A stretch of 64,000 nt of DNA from Chrysomallon squamiferum (lineage: Eukaryota > Mollusca > Gastropoda > Neomphalida > Peltospiridae): the NCBI GenBank assembly GCA_012295275.1, contig CM022675.1:14073017-14137016 (forward strand), written 5' to 3'. The position numbers were made by a program, and so were the translations under genes. This document shows, piece by piece, positions 22,880-33,545 of the stretch. The notes beneath the pieces were generated by a model that saw only the letters and a list, made by a program, of their open reading frames with translations, did no database searches and was not told the origin of the DNA. How positions within the stretch are numbered: position 1 is the first letter of the stretch; every line of letters begins with the position of its first letter.

Positions 22880-25320
22880 ATATGTATTTTTAGTAGTGTT
22901 AATAGTGATACTACAAGCAATGGTACTGGAGGTATTAGCAGACGTGTTATTGGTGCTAAGAGTGATAGTAATACAGCAGTACTGGTGCTATTACCAGACA
23001 TGGTAGTGGTGGTAAGAGTGATAGTAATACAGCAGTACACGTGCTATTACCAGACATGGTAGTGGTGGTAAGAGTGATAGTAATACAGCAGCACTGGTGC
23101 TATTAGCAGACGTGGTAGTGGTGGTAAGAGTGATAGTAATACAGCAGTACTGGTGCTATTACCAGACATGGTAGTGGTGGAAAGAGTGATAGTAATACAG
23201 CAGTACTGGTGCTATTAGCAGACGTGGTAGTGGTGGTAAGAGTGATAGTAATACAGCAGTATTGGTGCTATTACCAGACGTGGTAGTGGTGGTAAGAGTG
23301 ATAGTAATACAGCAGCACTGGTGCTATTACCAGACGTGGTAGTGGTGGTAAGAGTGATAGTAATACAGCAGCACTGGTGCTATTAGCAGACGTGGTAGTG
23401 GTGGTAAGAGTGATAGTAATACAGCAGTATTGGTGCTATTACCAGACGTGGTAGTGGTGGTAAGAGTGATAGTAATACAGCAGTATTGGTGCTATTACCA
23501 GACGTGGTAGTGGTGGTAAGAGTGATAGTAATACAGCAGCATTGGTGCTATTACCAGACGTGGTAGTGGTGGTAAGAGTGATAGTAATACAGCAGTACTG
23601 GTGCTATTAGCAGCGTGGTAATGGTGGTAAGAGTGATAGTAATACAGCAGTACTGGTGCTATTAGCAGCGTGGTAGTGGTGGAAAGAGTGAATAACAGCA
23701 GTATTGGTGCTATTTACAGACACTGGCGTAGCAGGTGGTGGTGGTGGAAAGAGTGATAGTAATACAGCAGCACTGGTGCTATTAGCGTGGTAATGGTGGT
23801 TGATGCTATTACCAGACGTGGTAGTGGTGGTAAGAGTGATAGTAATACAGCAGTATTGGTGCTATTACCAGACGGGGTAGTGGTGGTAAGAGTGATAGTA
23901 ATACAGCAGCACTGGCGCTATTAGCAGACGTGGTAGTGGTGGTAAGAGTGATAGCAATACAGCAGCACTGCCGCTATTACCAGACGGGGTAGTGGTGGTA
24001 AGAGTGATAGTAATACAGCAGCACTGCCGCTATTACCAGACGTGATAGTGGTGGTAATAGTGATAGTAATACAGCAGCACTGGTGCTATTAGCAGACGGG
24101 GTAGTGGTGGTAAGAGTGATAGTAATACAGCAGTATTGGTGCTATTAGCAGACGTGGTAGTGGTGGTAATAGTGATAGTAATACAGCAGCATTGGTGCTA
24201 TTAGCAGACGTGATAGTGGTGGTAAGAGTGATAGTAATACAGCAGTATTGGTGCTATTACCAGACGGGGTAGTGGTGGTAAGAGTGATAGTAATACAGCA
24301 GTATTGGTGCTATTACCAGACGTGGTAGTGGTGGTAATAGTGATAGTAATACAGCAGCATTGGTGCTATTAGCAGACGTGATAGTGGTGGTAAGAGTGAT
24401 AGTAATACAGCAGCATTGGCGCTATTAGCAGACGTGGTAGTGGTGGTAAGAGTGATAGTAATACAGCAGCACTGGCGCTATTAGCAGACGTGGTAGTGGT
24501 GGTAAGAGTGATAGTAATACAGCAGCACTGCCGCTATTACCAGACGTGGTAGTGGTGGTAAGAGTGATAGTAATACAGCAGCATTGGTGCTATTACCAGA
24601 CGTGGTAGTGGTGGTAAGAGTGATAGTAATACAGCAGTATTGGTGCTATTAGCAGCGTGGTAGTGGTGGTAAGAGTGATAGTAATACAGCAGTATTGGTG
24701 CTATTAGCAGCGTGGTAGTGGTGGTAAGAGTGATAGTAATACAGCAGTATTGGTGCTATTAGCAGACGGGGTAGTGGTGGTAAGAGTGATAGTAATACAG
24801 CAGTACTGGTGCTATTACCAGACGTGGTAGTGGTGGTAAGAGTGATAGTAATACAGCAGTACACGTGCTATTACCAGACATGGTAGTAGTGGTAAGAGTG
24901 ATAGTAATACAGCAGTACACGTGCTATTACCAGACGTGGTAGTGGTGGTAAGAATGATAGTAATACAGCAGTACACGTGCTATTAGCAGACGTGGTAGTG
25001 GTGGTAAGAGTGATAGTAATACAGCAGTACACGTGCTATTACCAGACGTGGTAGTGGTGGTAAGAATGATAGTAATACAGCAGCACTGGTGCTATGAGTA
25101 GACGCGAAAGTGGTGGTAATAGTGATAGTAATAGCAGTGGCACTGGTGTTATTAGTAGACGCGGTAATGGTGGTAATATTGATACTACTACTAACGATAG
25201 TGCAGGTATTAATAGTTATGTTACTGCTGGTAATAGTGAGAGTAGTAGCAGCCAGACTGGTGGCATTCCAAGATATGGTAGTTCTGGCAGTGTTGAAGGT
25301 AGCAGAAGTACATGGTAGTG
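22880..25320. repeat. 56-bp minisatellite, about 40 copies
   Basis: The unit begins GTGGTAGTGGTGGTAAGAGT and contains GATAGTAATACAGCAG and GGTGCTATTA(C/G)CAGAC; copies start for example at 23000 and 23056. The centre is homogeneous and the edges (before 22.98 kb and after 25.09 kb) are diverged. The period is not a multiple of three, so it does not keep a reading frame from copy to copy. The strand is purine/G-rich with GGTGGT blocks. Confidence 0.97.
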
Positions 25321-26500
25321 CTGGTAGTAGTAATGGTGATTGCAGCGGTACCTATGGTACTAACAGACATTTTCATTCATCCATCAAATACGTTTACAGG
25401 TTGGGTTAGAGTTAAGATAATATTTATTTTTGTTCTAGGATTATGGTATTGTCTCAGGCCTGGGTCAGACTAAGAACTGTTGAAATGTAGCATTAGGGTT
25501 AGTGCAATAGTCAGGTAGTGTTGATAAAGTCTGTGAAAGTTCTTTGAAATAGACAGTGTTTGTCATGAACAGAATAAGTGTTAACATTCGCGTAAGTAAG
25601 ATACGTGATTCTGTTTACAGCTACAGTTAATTCAGTGTTGATATTGGTGTTTGGGTTCAAATTAGATTTAATGTTAAATTACTTTTTAAATTAGGATTTT
25701 GCTTTCAGTTAGAATTATCTAAAATATTAACATCAGAATCATGGCTAATGCCGCATTAAGTTAGGATTACTGTTAGGTTTACGATCTGCTATGATTTGGG
25801 ATTAGTCTTTTGAAGGATTGGGACTTTGTTAATGATATAAAATTGGATAAAACCGTTTTATGTCAGGATGAGGTTGCACTATGCACTGGTAATATTAAGT
25901 ATTATAACTAAAGCTAAGATTATTATTTAATCACATTATAATTAGTATTAAAGTTGCAGTTATGATTAGATTTGAATTAAAACTTTACTTTGTGTTTAAA
26001 AAATACTGAGTATTAATAGTATTAGCCTCACAGACTAATATGTGGTGATTTATACAGAATGCACCATCATACACAGGATATATGCATAATACCATGTTAC
26101 AATATTACCAGTCAGTTCCTCTTATGCACAGAATATATTTATTTATAATATGTTGTTACAAGAACAGAAGTCACTCCACGGAAGCTTTCTCTGGTACACT
26201 AACATTTATTTATATATTCATAAACACTTAGGTATACACATTCTCAGAGATCCATTTTATCCATGCATTTACGACTGATATCATTTTTTTTCTTTTCTTT
26301 TTTTTTTTCTTTTTTTTTTTTTTTATTGTGGGGGAGTTATATCGTACATAACTCAATAGTTTCTTATCTGTGTTTGAAATATTTATTTGATATATCGTAG
26401 ATTTTACATTAAAAACTAATTTGCACTGTAACAAAATAAACTAAACACAACTCATTAATCTTTAAAATACGAGAAAGTTGAAACTAAGTAAAAAAGAATT
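25321..26500. other. Intergenic, no recognisable gene
   Basis: AT-rich sequence with recurrent TTAGG-like words between 25.4 and 25.8 kb but no regular period. An A/T homopolymer tract lies at about 26285-26325. Confidence 0.5.
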
Positions 26501-26529
26501 GTTTGAAGCACCCGCAAAACTGACTGAAC

Positions 26530-26875
26530 AACCTATCATACCCTCTTTGTACCCACCCAGTAGTAGTTCATTTGTGTATATCATCATACCCTTTTTGTAT
26601 CCGCCTTGTAGTACCTTATGTGTGTATTTTATACCATCTTTGTATCCACCCAGTAGTACCTCATATGTGTACATTATCATACCCTCTTTGTATGCACCCT
26701 ATAGTACCTCATTGTGTACCTTATCATACCCTCTTTATATGCACCCTATAGAACCTCATTGTGTACCTTATCATACCTTCTTTGTATCCGCCCTATAGTA
26801 CCATATTTGTGTCCTTCCTATTGTACACTTTGTATCCAAGCTGTAGTACCTTACTTATTTACACTCTATCATGCC
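26530..26875. repeat. 47-48 bp minisatellite, about 7 copies
   Basis: Units carry CATACCCTCTTTGTAT and TAGTACCTCAT; starts at 26537 and 26585 and onward. Copies diverge towards the right. Short open frames across it are by-products of the repeat. Confidence 0.9.
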
Positions 26876-27169
26876 CTCTTCTTGTCGCATAGTAATGCAC
26901 TTTTGTGCCCACCCAATACTATATAGTTTTTGATTGCTCTGTCCTATACCGCTTATCGACATCTTGAATTCATGTTTTGTCGAACCAGATTATCTGAAAA
27001 TCATAGGTATAAAAACTACCTACAGGCCAATTTCAATAATAATAGAAGTTATCGATTCGCCGGTTTTCACAATCTTTCAGTTCACTCGTTCGTATCGTGA
27101 TGTTTTTAAACGATACAGTACAAAGTCAAGCTATTTTTCAGTGTCACTGTTTCAAATATGAAATAGTCT

Positions 27170-27170
27170 T

Positions 27171-27225
<55 letters not shown>

Positions 27226-27226
27226 T
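27170..27226. repeat. (AAT)n microsatellite
   Basis: Uninterrupted AAT triplets. Confidence 0.95.
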
Positions 27227-27597
27227 TAAAAAGTTTGGGTAGGAGATTTACTCTTATTTTATTTGATCTGTCCTTAATAACAAATTCTACTCCATAAAAT
27301 TGTAAATAAAAATTTGTGAATTTTTGTATTTTATTTAATCTGAGTGTCGATCCGTTCCAACCACTATCTCAAGACATGTGTATCAAATAATTATTATTAT
27401 GTTTCTTTTTATCCACACAGTGGAAAATATAAAGACACTGTTACTCTTATATACGTGTAGGGCGCCTGTAAGCAACATTCTAATCATTTCAGAATTTTTG
27501 TCACTTATAAGACAAAACAAGTGGTGATAGTCAGTCATTCATTATTTATAACTATTTTCTAAATAGCAAAGACAGGAACTTAGTTGATGCAGGAAAT

Positions 27598-27598
<1 letters not shown>

Positions 27599-27680
<82 letters not shown>
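27599..27680. repeat. (CT)41 microsatellite
   Basis: Uninterrupted CT dinucleotides of about 80 bp, giving poly Arg-Glu or Ser-Leu frames in translation. Confidence 0.97.
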
Positions 27681-27683
<3 letters not shown>

Positions 27684-29900
27684 GTTTTTCTAAATAAATA
27701 AATAATTATAAACGTACATAAAAACATTTGCAAAAGTACTGAATTAAAATACCTTTAATTAATAAGTAAATTATATAGTATTGATAGTAATAGTAATAAC
27801 AGTATAGCATAAAGTTCAATAACTAATTAATTAATTATGTACCAGATCATATTCTGCATCTTTGTTAGAAAACGTTCGAACATTTTCACATTATGTGACG
27901 TCATTCAGTGGGATCATACCAGTAGAAACATTCTGTAAAGTTATTTAATAACTATTTCATTAATATTATTTCCCGATCTAAGAAATTGTCAAGACATTTA
28001 ACATTATAATGTTTTCAGTGTTTCTGTTGGATCTCTGTCTGTGTGTTCAACTATCTTTCTCAATTTTATTTCTCTCCATTAATTTCTACAAATCTCAGTA
28101 CCGGCAGTGTCACCCTCCTCTTAGATTATTGTGTATCGGTCCCTTGTTCTACCTAGACCAAACATAATCTAGCATAAAAAACACGTATCTAAAATCTACA
28201 GTGAGGTATCAACTTTCATATGTAGTCACGTTTTCAATATCATGGGAATTTCTTTTGTTTTCTTTCTTTTAACCTACCAGTTCTCTTGCTCTTATTTCTT
28301 TATTCATTATTTGTTTATTTATTTCTATGTTTTTCTTTACTTATTATCAACATAAAATCAATATATCACACTAATAAGTACTGATTTATTTGAGTAGTGA
28401 TGTGTAACATTACTTTTCGTTGTTGCTCGTATGAACGAGACAATGGATATATGTATAAAGTGATTTGTATTGTAGACTATTTTAGAAAGATATCGTCACA
28501 ATATTTATGTTTAGCACTGCAGACATCATATCTCTCTCCTTATAGGTTACGTAGTGTTAAAAAACTGAAATCAGATCAAACATATAAATAAATAAATAAA
28601 TAAATAAAATAGAACAAACTGAAACAAAAATATATCGTTTTTTCTATGAGCCTAAAAACGCTGAAGCCTCAGTACAAGGCCCTGTATCCTCCTCTGTGCT
28701 TTTTGTGAATCAGTCCATTCCTAGAACTAACTCGAGCGTGCACAGAAAAGAAAAGATGAAATCTGATCTGTAACACCCGGATTTGAAACAGATCTCCTGT
28801 GAGTTTACGAGATATCAATCATTATGTTCTGCTGCTTGTACGTATTAATGAAAGAGGGGGTCAAAGAACATTCTTCATATCTGTAAATCGAAATTTTTTT
28901 ACATTGCGTCATTCAGTAATAATAATAATAAAGAATAACAATAAGAACAGTAACAGCAACAACACAAAAACAATAACAGTAATAATAACGGCTTGAGGCA
29001 CACTAGAGAAATAATCTTATAATAAAAAAAAAAAACAACAACAACAATAGAACACAAATTGGAGATAGAAAATAATATAACATAAATTCAAACTGCATAA
29101 CTAATCTAATTCAGTAAATGTTATTATTCTCAGTCGATAAATTAAATTTATTTCCCAACTGCATATTAAAATTCTTAGAAATACATTCTTTTCGTAATCT
29201 TTTTGTCTGCCACATTTTGAGAAGAAAAGATTAAATATTATGTGAGTACCAGCAGAACCTTGAAAATTATATATAACTGTTTTCTAAGTATTTTTATTTA
29301 ACACATGTTATCAGTTATCTCACTTTTTTTCTGGATTTATTTTTTCGGGGAGGGGGAGGCAACTAATAATTTAGAAGCTTTGTATGTTTAGAAAACAATG
29401 TGCATGAAACGAAGTATCAACGTACACTCAACTGGGGAGACAAAAACACAAACAACGTAGAACAATAATAAGCTTTCGTCATTCCTTTACAAACACACAC
29501 GTAGGGTGTGCACTTGAGCACCCACGGCAGTTGAAACAGGATCTCGAAGAGAAAACCACATCATGAGTTTATTGTGTCAAACATTTTAGTTGTGCTATTT
29601 AAATAGCAGTTAATATTTACACATGTTGAAAGTGAACATTCTCATGAAATTTAACAAATTTGTGTGGTATTACAGACACAGTAGTGAAAGACAATTTTTA
29701 AACTAAACCATGGAAAAGACTTTCTTTATTTACTTTTTTGGACAATGATATTTTGAACTGATGATGTTTGTTGTTAATCATCATATTTCAATATTACATT
29801 ATCTTCACCATTATCTTCACCAGTACTTGCAGTTTCGAAATGCTATTTACTATTAAATAAGTATTTTGGGACCATTTATCACTGAATATATAAAGGTTTT
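27681..29900. other. Intergenic, no recognisable gene
   Basis: AT-rich with short CAA/AAT repeats (28.91-29.05 kb). A palindromic CRE (TGACGTCA) occurs at 27897-27904, but no gene start near it is evident. Confidence 0.45.
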
Positions 29901-29929
29901 TCACATACTGATGAATATTGCAAAGTAGT

Positions 29930-30010
29930 TTGGTATTTGCTGGAAGATGGAGCTGATCCTAATTTCTCAGACAGTGATAACAATTCTATTTTACATACAG
30001 CGGCTAAATA
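29930..30010 (+). pseudogene. Ankyrin-repeat fragment, plus strand
   Basis: It reads VWYLLEDGADPNFSDSDNNS then ILHTAAK before a stop. The (Y)LLE.GADPN...D...N..LH.AA pattern is an ankyrin repeat. It is nearly the same unit as those on the opposite strand to its right, so it is an inverted copy. No start, splice sites or continuation were found. Confidence 0.75.
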
Positions 30011-30029
30011 ATTTATACAAAATGCAAAT

Positions 30030-30800
30030 TTAAGGATCATCTCCATGTTCCAGAAATAGAAAAAGTACTTTGGAACTTTCATTGTTTATGTATTAATGTC
30101 ACTGATAATCATAATTCAGAGTTTTACTGTTTATAATATTTACATGAACACCTTTTTAATCACTGCTATTACAATTTCTAGGTTTCCATGTGTCACTGCT
30201 AGATGAACTGTTATATCAGTGTGCTAAATTAGGATCAACTGTAAGAAGAGATTTACACCAACACCTTTTCTATCAGTGCTGTCACAATTTCTATTTTTCC
30301 ATGTTCAGCTGATATGTGTAAAACAGAATTGTTATCACTATCTTCTAAATTAGGACCAGCTCCATGTTCCAGCAAATACAAAAGTACTTTGTTCTGTTTG
30401 TAGTTCACAGCTGTAGGGAGGGGGGTTTCACCTGTACTGTTTAAAATATTTACATCAGCACCTTTTTTACTCACTGCTGTCACAGTTTCTTTATTTCCAA
30501 GCTCAGCTGATAGCTGTAAAACAGAATTGTTATATCTGTCTGTTAAATTACCATTGGTTGCACGATCCGGTCAATAAAAAACGACTTTGTTCTGTTGACA
30601 GTTCATAGCTGTAGGAACAGGAGTTTCACCTTCATTGTTTTTAATATTTATATAAGCACCTTTTATTATCAGTACTTCACAATTTCTATATTTCTGTATT
30701 CAGCTGCTAGATGTAATACAGAATTGTTATCATCATCTGATAAATTAGGATCAGCTCCATGTTCCAGTAAATACAAACTACATTGTTCTTTTTCGAATTC
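30030..30800 (-). pseudogene. Degenerate ankyrin-repeat array, minus strand
   Basis: From 30483 down it reads KKGADVNILNSTGETPLPTA, LLYLLEHGAGPNLED and NNSVLHISAEHGKIEIVTAL, which is ankyrin consensus in order. Further units at 30.5-30.8 kb (LYLLEHGADPNLSDDDNNS, LHLAAEYRNIEIVKY, then GAYINIKNNEGETPVPTAMN one frame over) and at 30.03-30.25 kb are broken by stops and shifts. The unit is a 66-residue pair of ankyrin repeats. Which full-length gene it came from is unknown. Confidence 0.8.
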
Positions 30801-30814
30801 ACAGCTGTAAGAAT

Positions 30815-30856
30815 TGTTCAGGACCTTTTGCGTGTACAGCCTGATTTTTCTTCACG
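30815..30856 (-). pseudogene. Diverged copy of the TRPM pore-exon start
   Basis: Minus-strand reading gives REEKSGCTRKRS, against GEEIPGCTRNQT at the start of the 3525-3682 exon. The plus-strand words GTGTACAGCCTG and TTCTTCAC(C/G)TGAAT are shared, as is the following minisatellite. It therefore copies both exon edge and adjoining intron. Confidence 0.75.
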
Positions 30857-31430
30857 TGAATAATAAATAAACAAATAATTAAACAAGTATAAATGAGTAA
30901 GTAAATAAAATATAGAAGTACAAGTAGTAACTAAATAAAATATAGAAGTTCAAGAAAGTAAATAAAACATGCAAGTACAAGTGAGTAAGTAAATAAAATA
31001 TAGAACTACAAGTAAGTAAAAATGTAGAAGTACAAATGAATAAGTAAATAAAGAATACAAGTACAACTGAGTAAATAAATAAAACATAGAAGTACAAGTA
31101 AGTGAATCAAATATAGAAAAACAAGTAAATAAAATATACAAAGTTAATAAAATATAGAAATACAAATGAATAAGTAAATCAAATATAGAAGCAGAAGTAA
31201 GTAAATAAAACATAGCAGAACAAATTAGTAAATAAATAAAATGTAGAAGTACAAGTGAGTCACCAAATAGAATATAGAACTAGAAGTGTATAAGTAAATA
31301 AACTACGGAAGACAAGTGAGTAAGTGAATAAAATGTAGAAGAACAAGCGAGTAGGTATATAAAATATAGATGTACAAGTTAGAAATTAAATAAAATATAG
31401 AAGTAGAAGTAAGTATATAAAATACTGAAA
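30857..31430. repeat. AAAATATAGAAGTACAAGT minisatellite (about 31 bp)
   Basis: Units combine AAGTAAATAAAATATAGAAG with TACAAGTGAGT. The array has the same core and the same left neighbour as the TRPM intron array at 3692-3900, but is longer. Confidence 0.92.
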
Positions 31431-32660
31431 TATTACACAAAGTATCATTATTATCTTCACTAAATATTAAAATACCACACACAGTGTCATTATTATCTTC
31501 ATTAAATACCCCAATACTACACAAAGTATCATTATTATATCCAGCAAATACTGAAATATCACACACAACGTCATTATTATCTTCATTAAATACCCAAATA
31601 CTACACAAAGTACCATTATTATATCCAGCAAATACTGAAATATCACACACAACGTCATTATTATCTTCATTAAATACCCAAATACTACACAAAGTATCAT
31701 TATTATATCCAGAAAATACTGAAATATCACACACAACGTCATTATTATCTTCATTAAATACCCAAATACTACACACTTTCATTATTATTTCCAGAAATAT
31801 TGAAATACAGTAACAAAGGGTCATTATTATCTCTAGTAAACATTGAAATAGCACACACACAGGGTCATTATTATCTCTAGTAAACAGTGAAATATCACAC
31901 ACACAGTCATTATTATCTCTAGTAAGTATTGTAATACCACACAGAGTATAATTATTATCTGCAGTAAGTATTGAAATATTACACCTAGTGTCATTATCTG
32001 CAGGAAATACTGAAATGCTACACAAAGTATCATTCATATCTCTAGTGAATATTGAAATATCACACAAAGTACCACTATTGTCTCCTGTAAATACTGACAT
32101 ACTACTCAAAGTACCATTCTTATTTCCAGTAAATATTGAAACAGTACACACAGTATCATCATTATCTCTAGTAAATATTGTAACACTTCACAGAATATCA
32201 TTATTATCTCTAGTAAATATTAAAATACTACACAAAGTATTACTATTATCTTCAGTAAATATTGAAATACTACACACAGTGTCTATATTATCTCTAGTAA
32301 ATATTGAAATATCACACAAAGCATCCTTATTTTATCTCCAGTACATAATAAAATACAACAAAAAGTATCATTATTATCTCTAGTAAATATTAAAATACAA
32401 CAAAAAGTGTCATTATTATCTCTACCAAATATTGAAATACTACACAAATTATCATTATTATCTCTAGTAAATATTGAAATACTACGCAAAGTATCATTAT
32501 TATCTCTAGTAAATATTGAAATGTTATATATAATATCATTATTATCTCCAGTAAATATTGTAACTCTTGACAGAGTATTATTGTGATCTCTAGTAAATAT
32601 TGAAATGCTACACAAAGTATCATTATTATCTCCAGTAAATACTGAAATACTTCACGAAGT
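31431..32660. repeat. 42-bp minisatellite with an open frame
   Basis: About 29 units carry TCATTATTATCTCTAGTAAA and TATTGAAAT(A/G)..ACACA.AG. Because 42 is a multiple of three, long open frames persist on both strands, including 282 codons on the minus strand (31303-32151) of the 14-residue unit DNNDTLCSISIFTR. Part of the array (31.45-31.77 kb) has an 84-bp higher-order period alternating YNNDTLCSIWVFNE with DNNDVVCDISVFAG. There is no signal peptide, splice context or family match, so it is treated as non-coding. Confidence 0.93.
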
Positions 32661-33250
32661 ATACATAAAACAACAACAACAACAAAGACAACTACAATAA
32701 AAAAACAATCAGAACAATAAATAAATAAATAACAATATTATCAAGAAACACCAACAATGGCTGTAATTTTGATAACAGTAGCAGTAATTATAATAAAATC
32801 AGTGAAAAGGTATTATAGTAATGCTAAAATCTTTCTGAATAATTGTACTGATCACTCTGTTAATAATTCCTGTTTACTCATCAAAAGCATAAACTTACTG
32901 GTTTCATTTTTACGTTATTTCAGCAAGGACTGATGGAAGAGCATCCAATATTAAAGGTAATTTTTTTTTCTTCAACAATTTCGAAAAATGTGCATTAATA
33001 AAAACATAATCATGTAGGTGATTTTAATCTTATCATTAATCATTAATGTTTTCAAAAATTCTGATGAATGAATATTATAAATATTAAACTCGATTCTTAT
33101 TAAGAAAGTATAATGTTGATGTTTATATAGTATAAACAATTTTTAAACAGTGAATAATATATTTTAATATTTTTTAACTTGTTGTGATGGAGTGTCTGCT
33201 ATATCAAGGATAAACTCTTTTGACTGGAGTATCTATGTTGAAACGAGACC
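32661..33250. other. Spacer, no recognisable gene
   Basis: AT-rich with CAA repeats at the left. A 33-nt stretch at 32924-32956 is bounded by TTTCAG and GTAATT and could be a small plus-strand exon (QGLMEEHPILK), but nothing else supports it. Confidence 0.4.
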
Positions 33251-33255
33251 AGATC

Positions 33256-33545
33256 CGATCAACAGTCCGGTGTAACATATCCCATCAACAGTCCGGTGTA
33301 ACATATCCGATCAACAGTCCGGTGTAACATATCCCATCAACAGTCCGGTGTAACATATCCGATCAACAGTCCTATGTAACCTATCCCATCAACAGTCAGG
33401 TGTAACCTATCCCATCAACAGTCAGGTGTAACCTATCCCATCAACAGTCAGGTGTAACATATCCCATCAACAGTCCGGTGTAACATATCCCATCAACAGT
33501 CCGGTGTAACATATCCCATCAACAGTCCGGTGTAACATATCCCAA
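33256..33545. repeat. 26-bp minisatellite, about 11 copies
   Basis: The unit is ATCCCATCAACAGTCCGGTG plus TAACAT, with C/G and CC/AG variants. It abuts the first telomere-like block of the satellite. Confidence 0.95.

Noticed and set aside
25094-25318. Ser/Gly/Asn-rich 74-codon frame
   Set aside because: It is the diverged right edge of the 56-bp minisatellite, not an independent gene.
32924-32956. 33-nt plus-strand microexon QGLMEEHPILK
   Set aside because: Good splice-like borders, but no neighbouring exons on that strand and no recognisable family.
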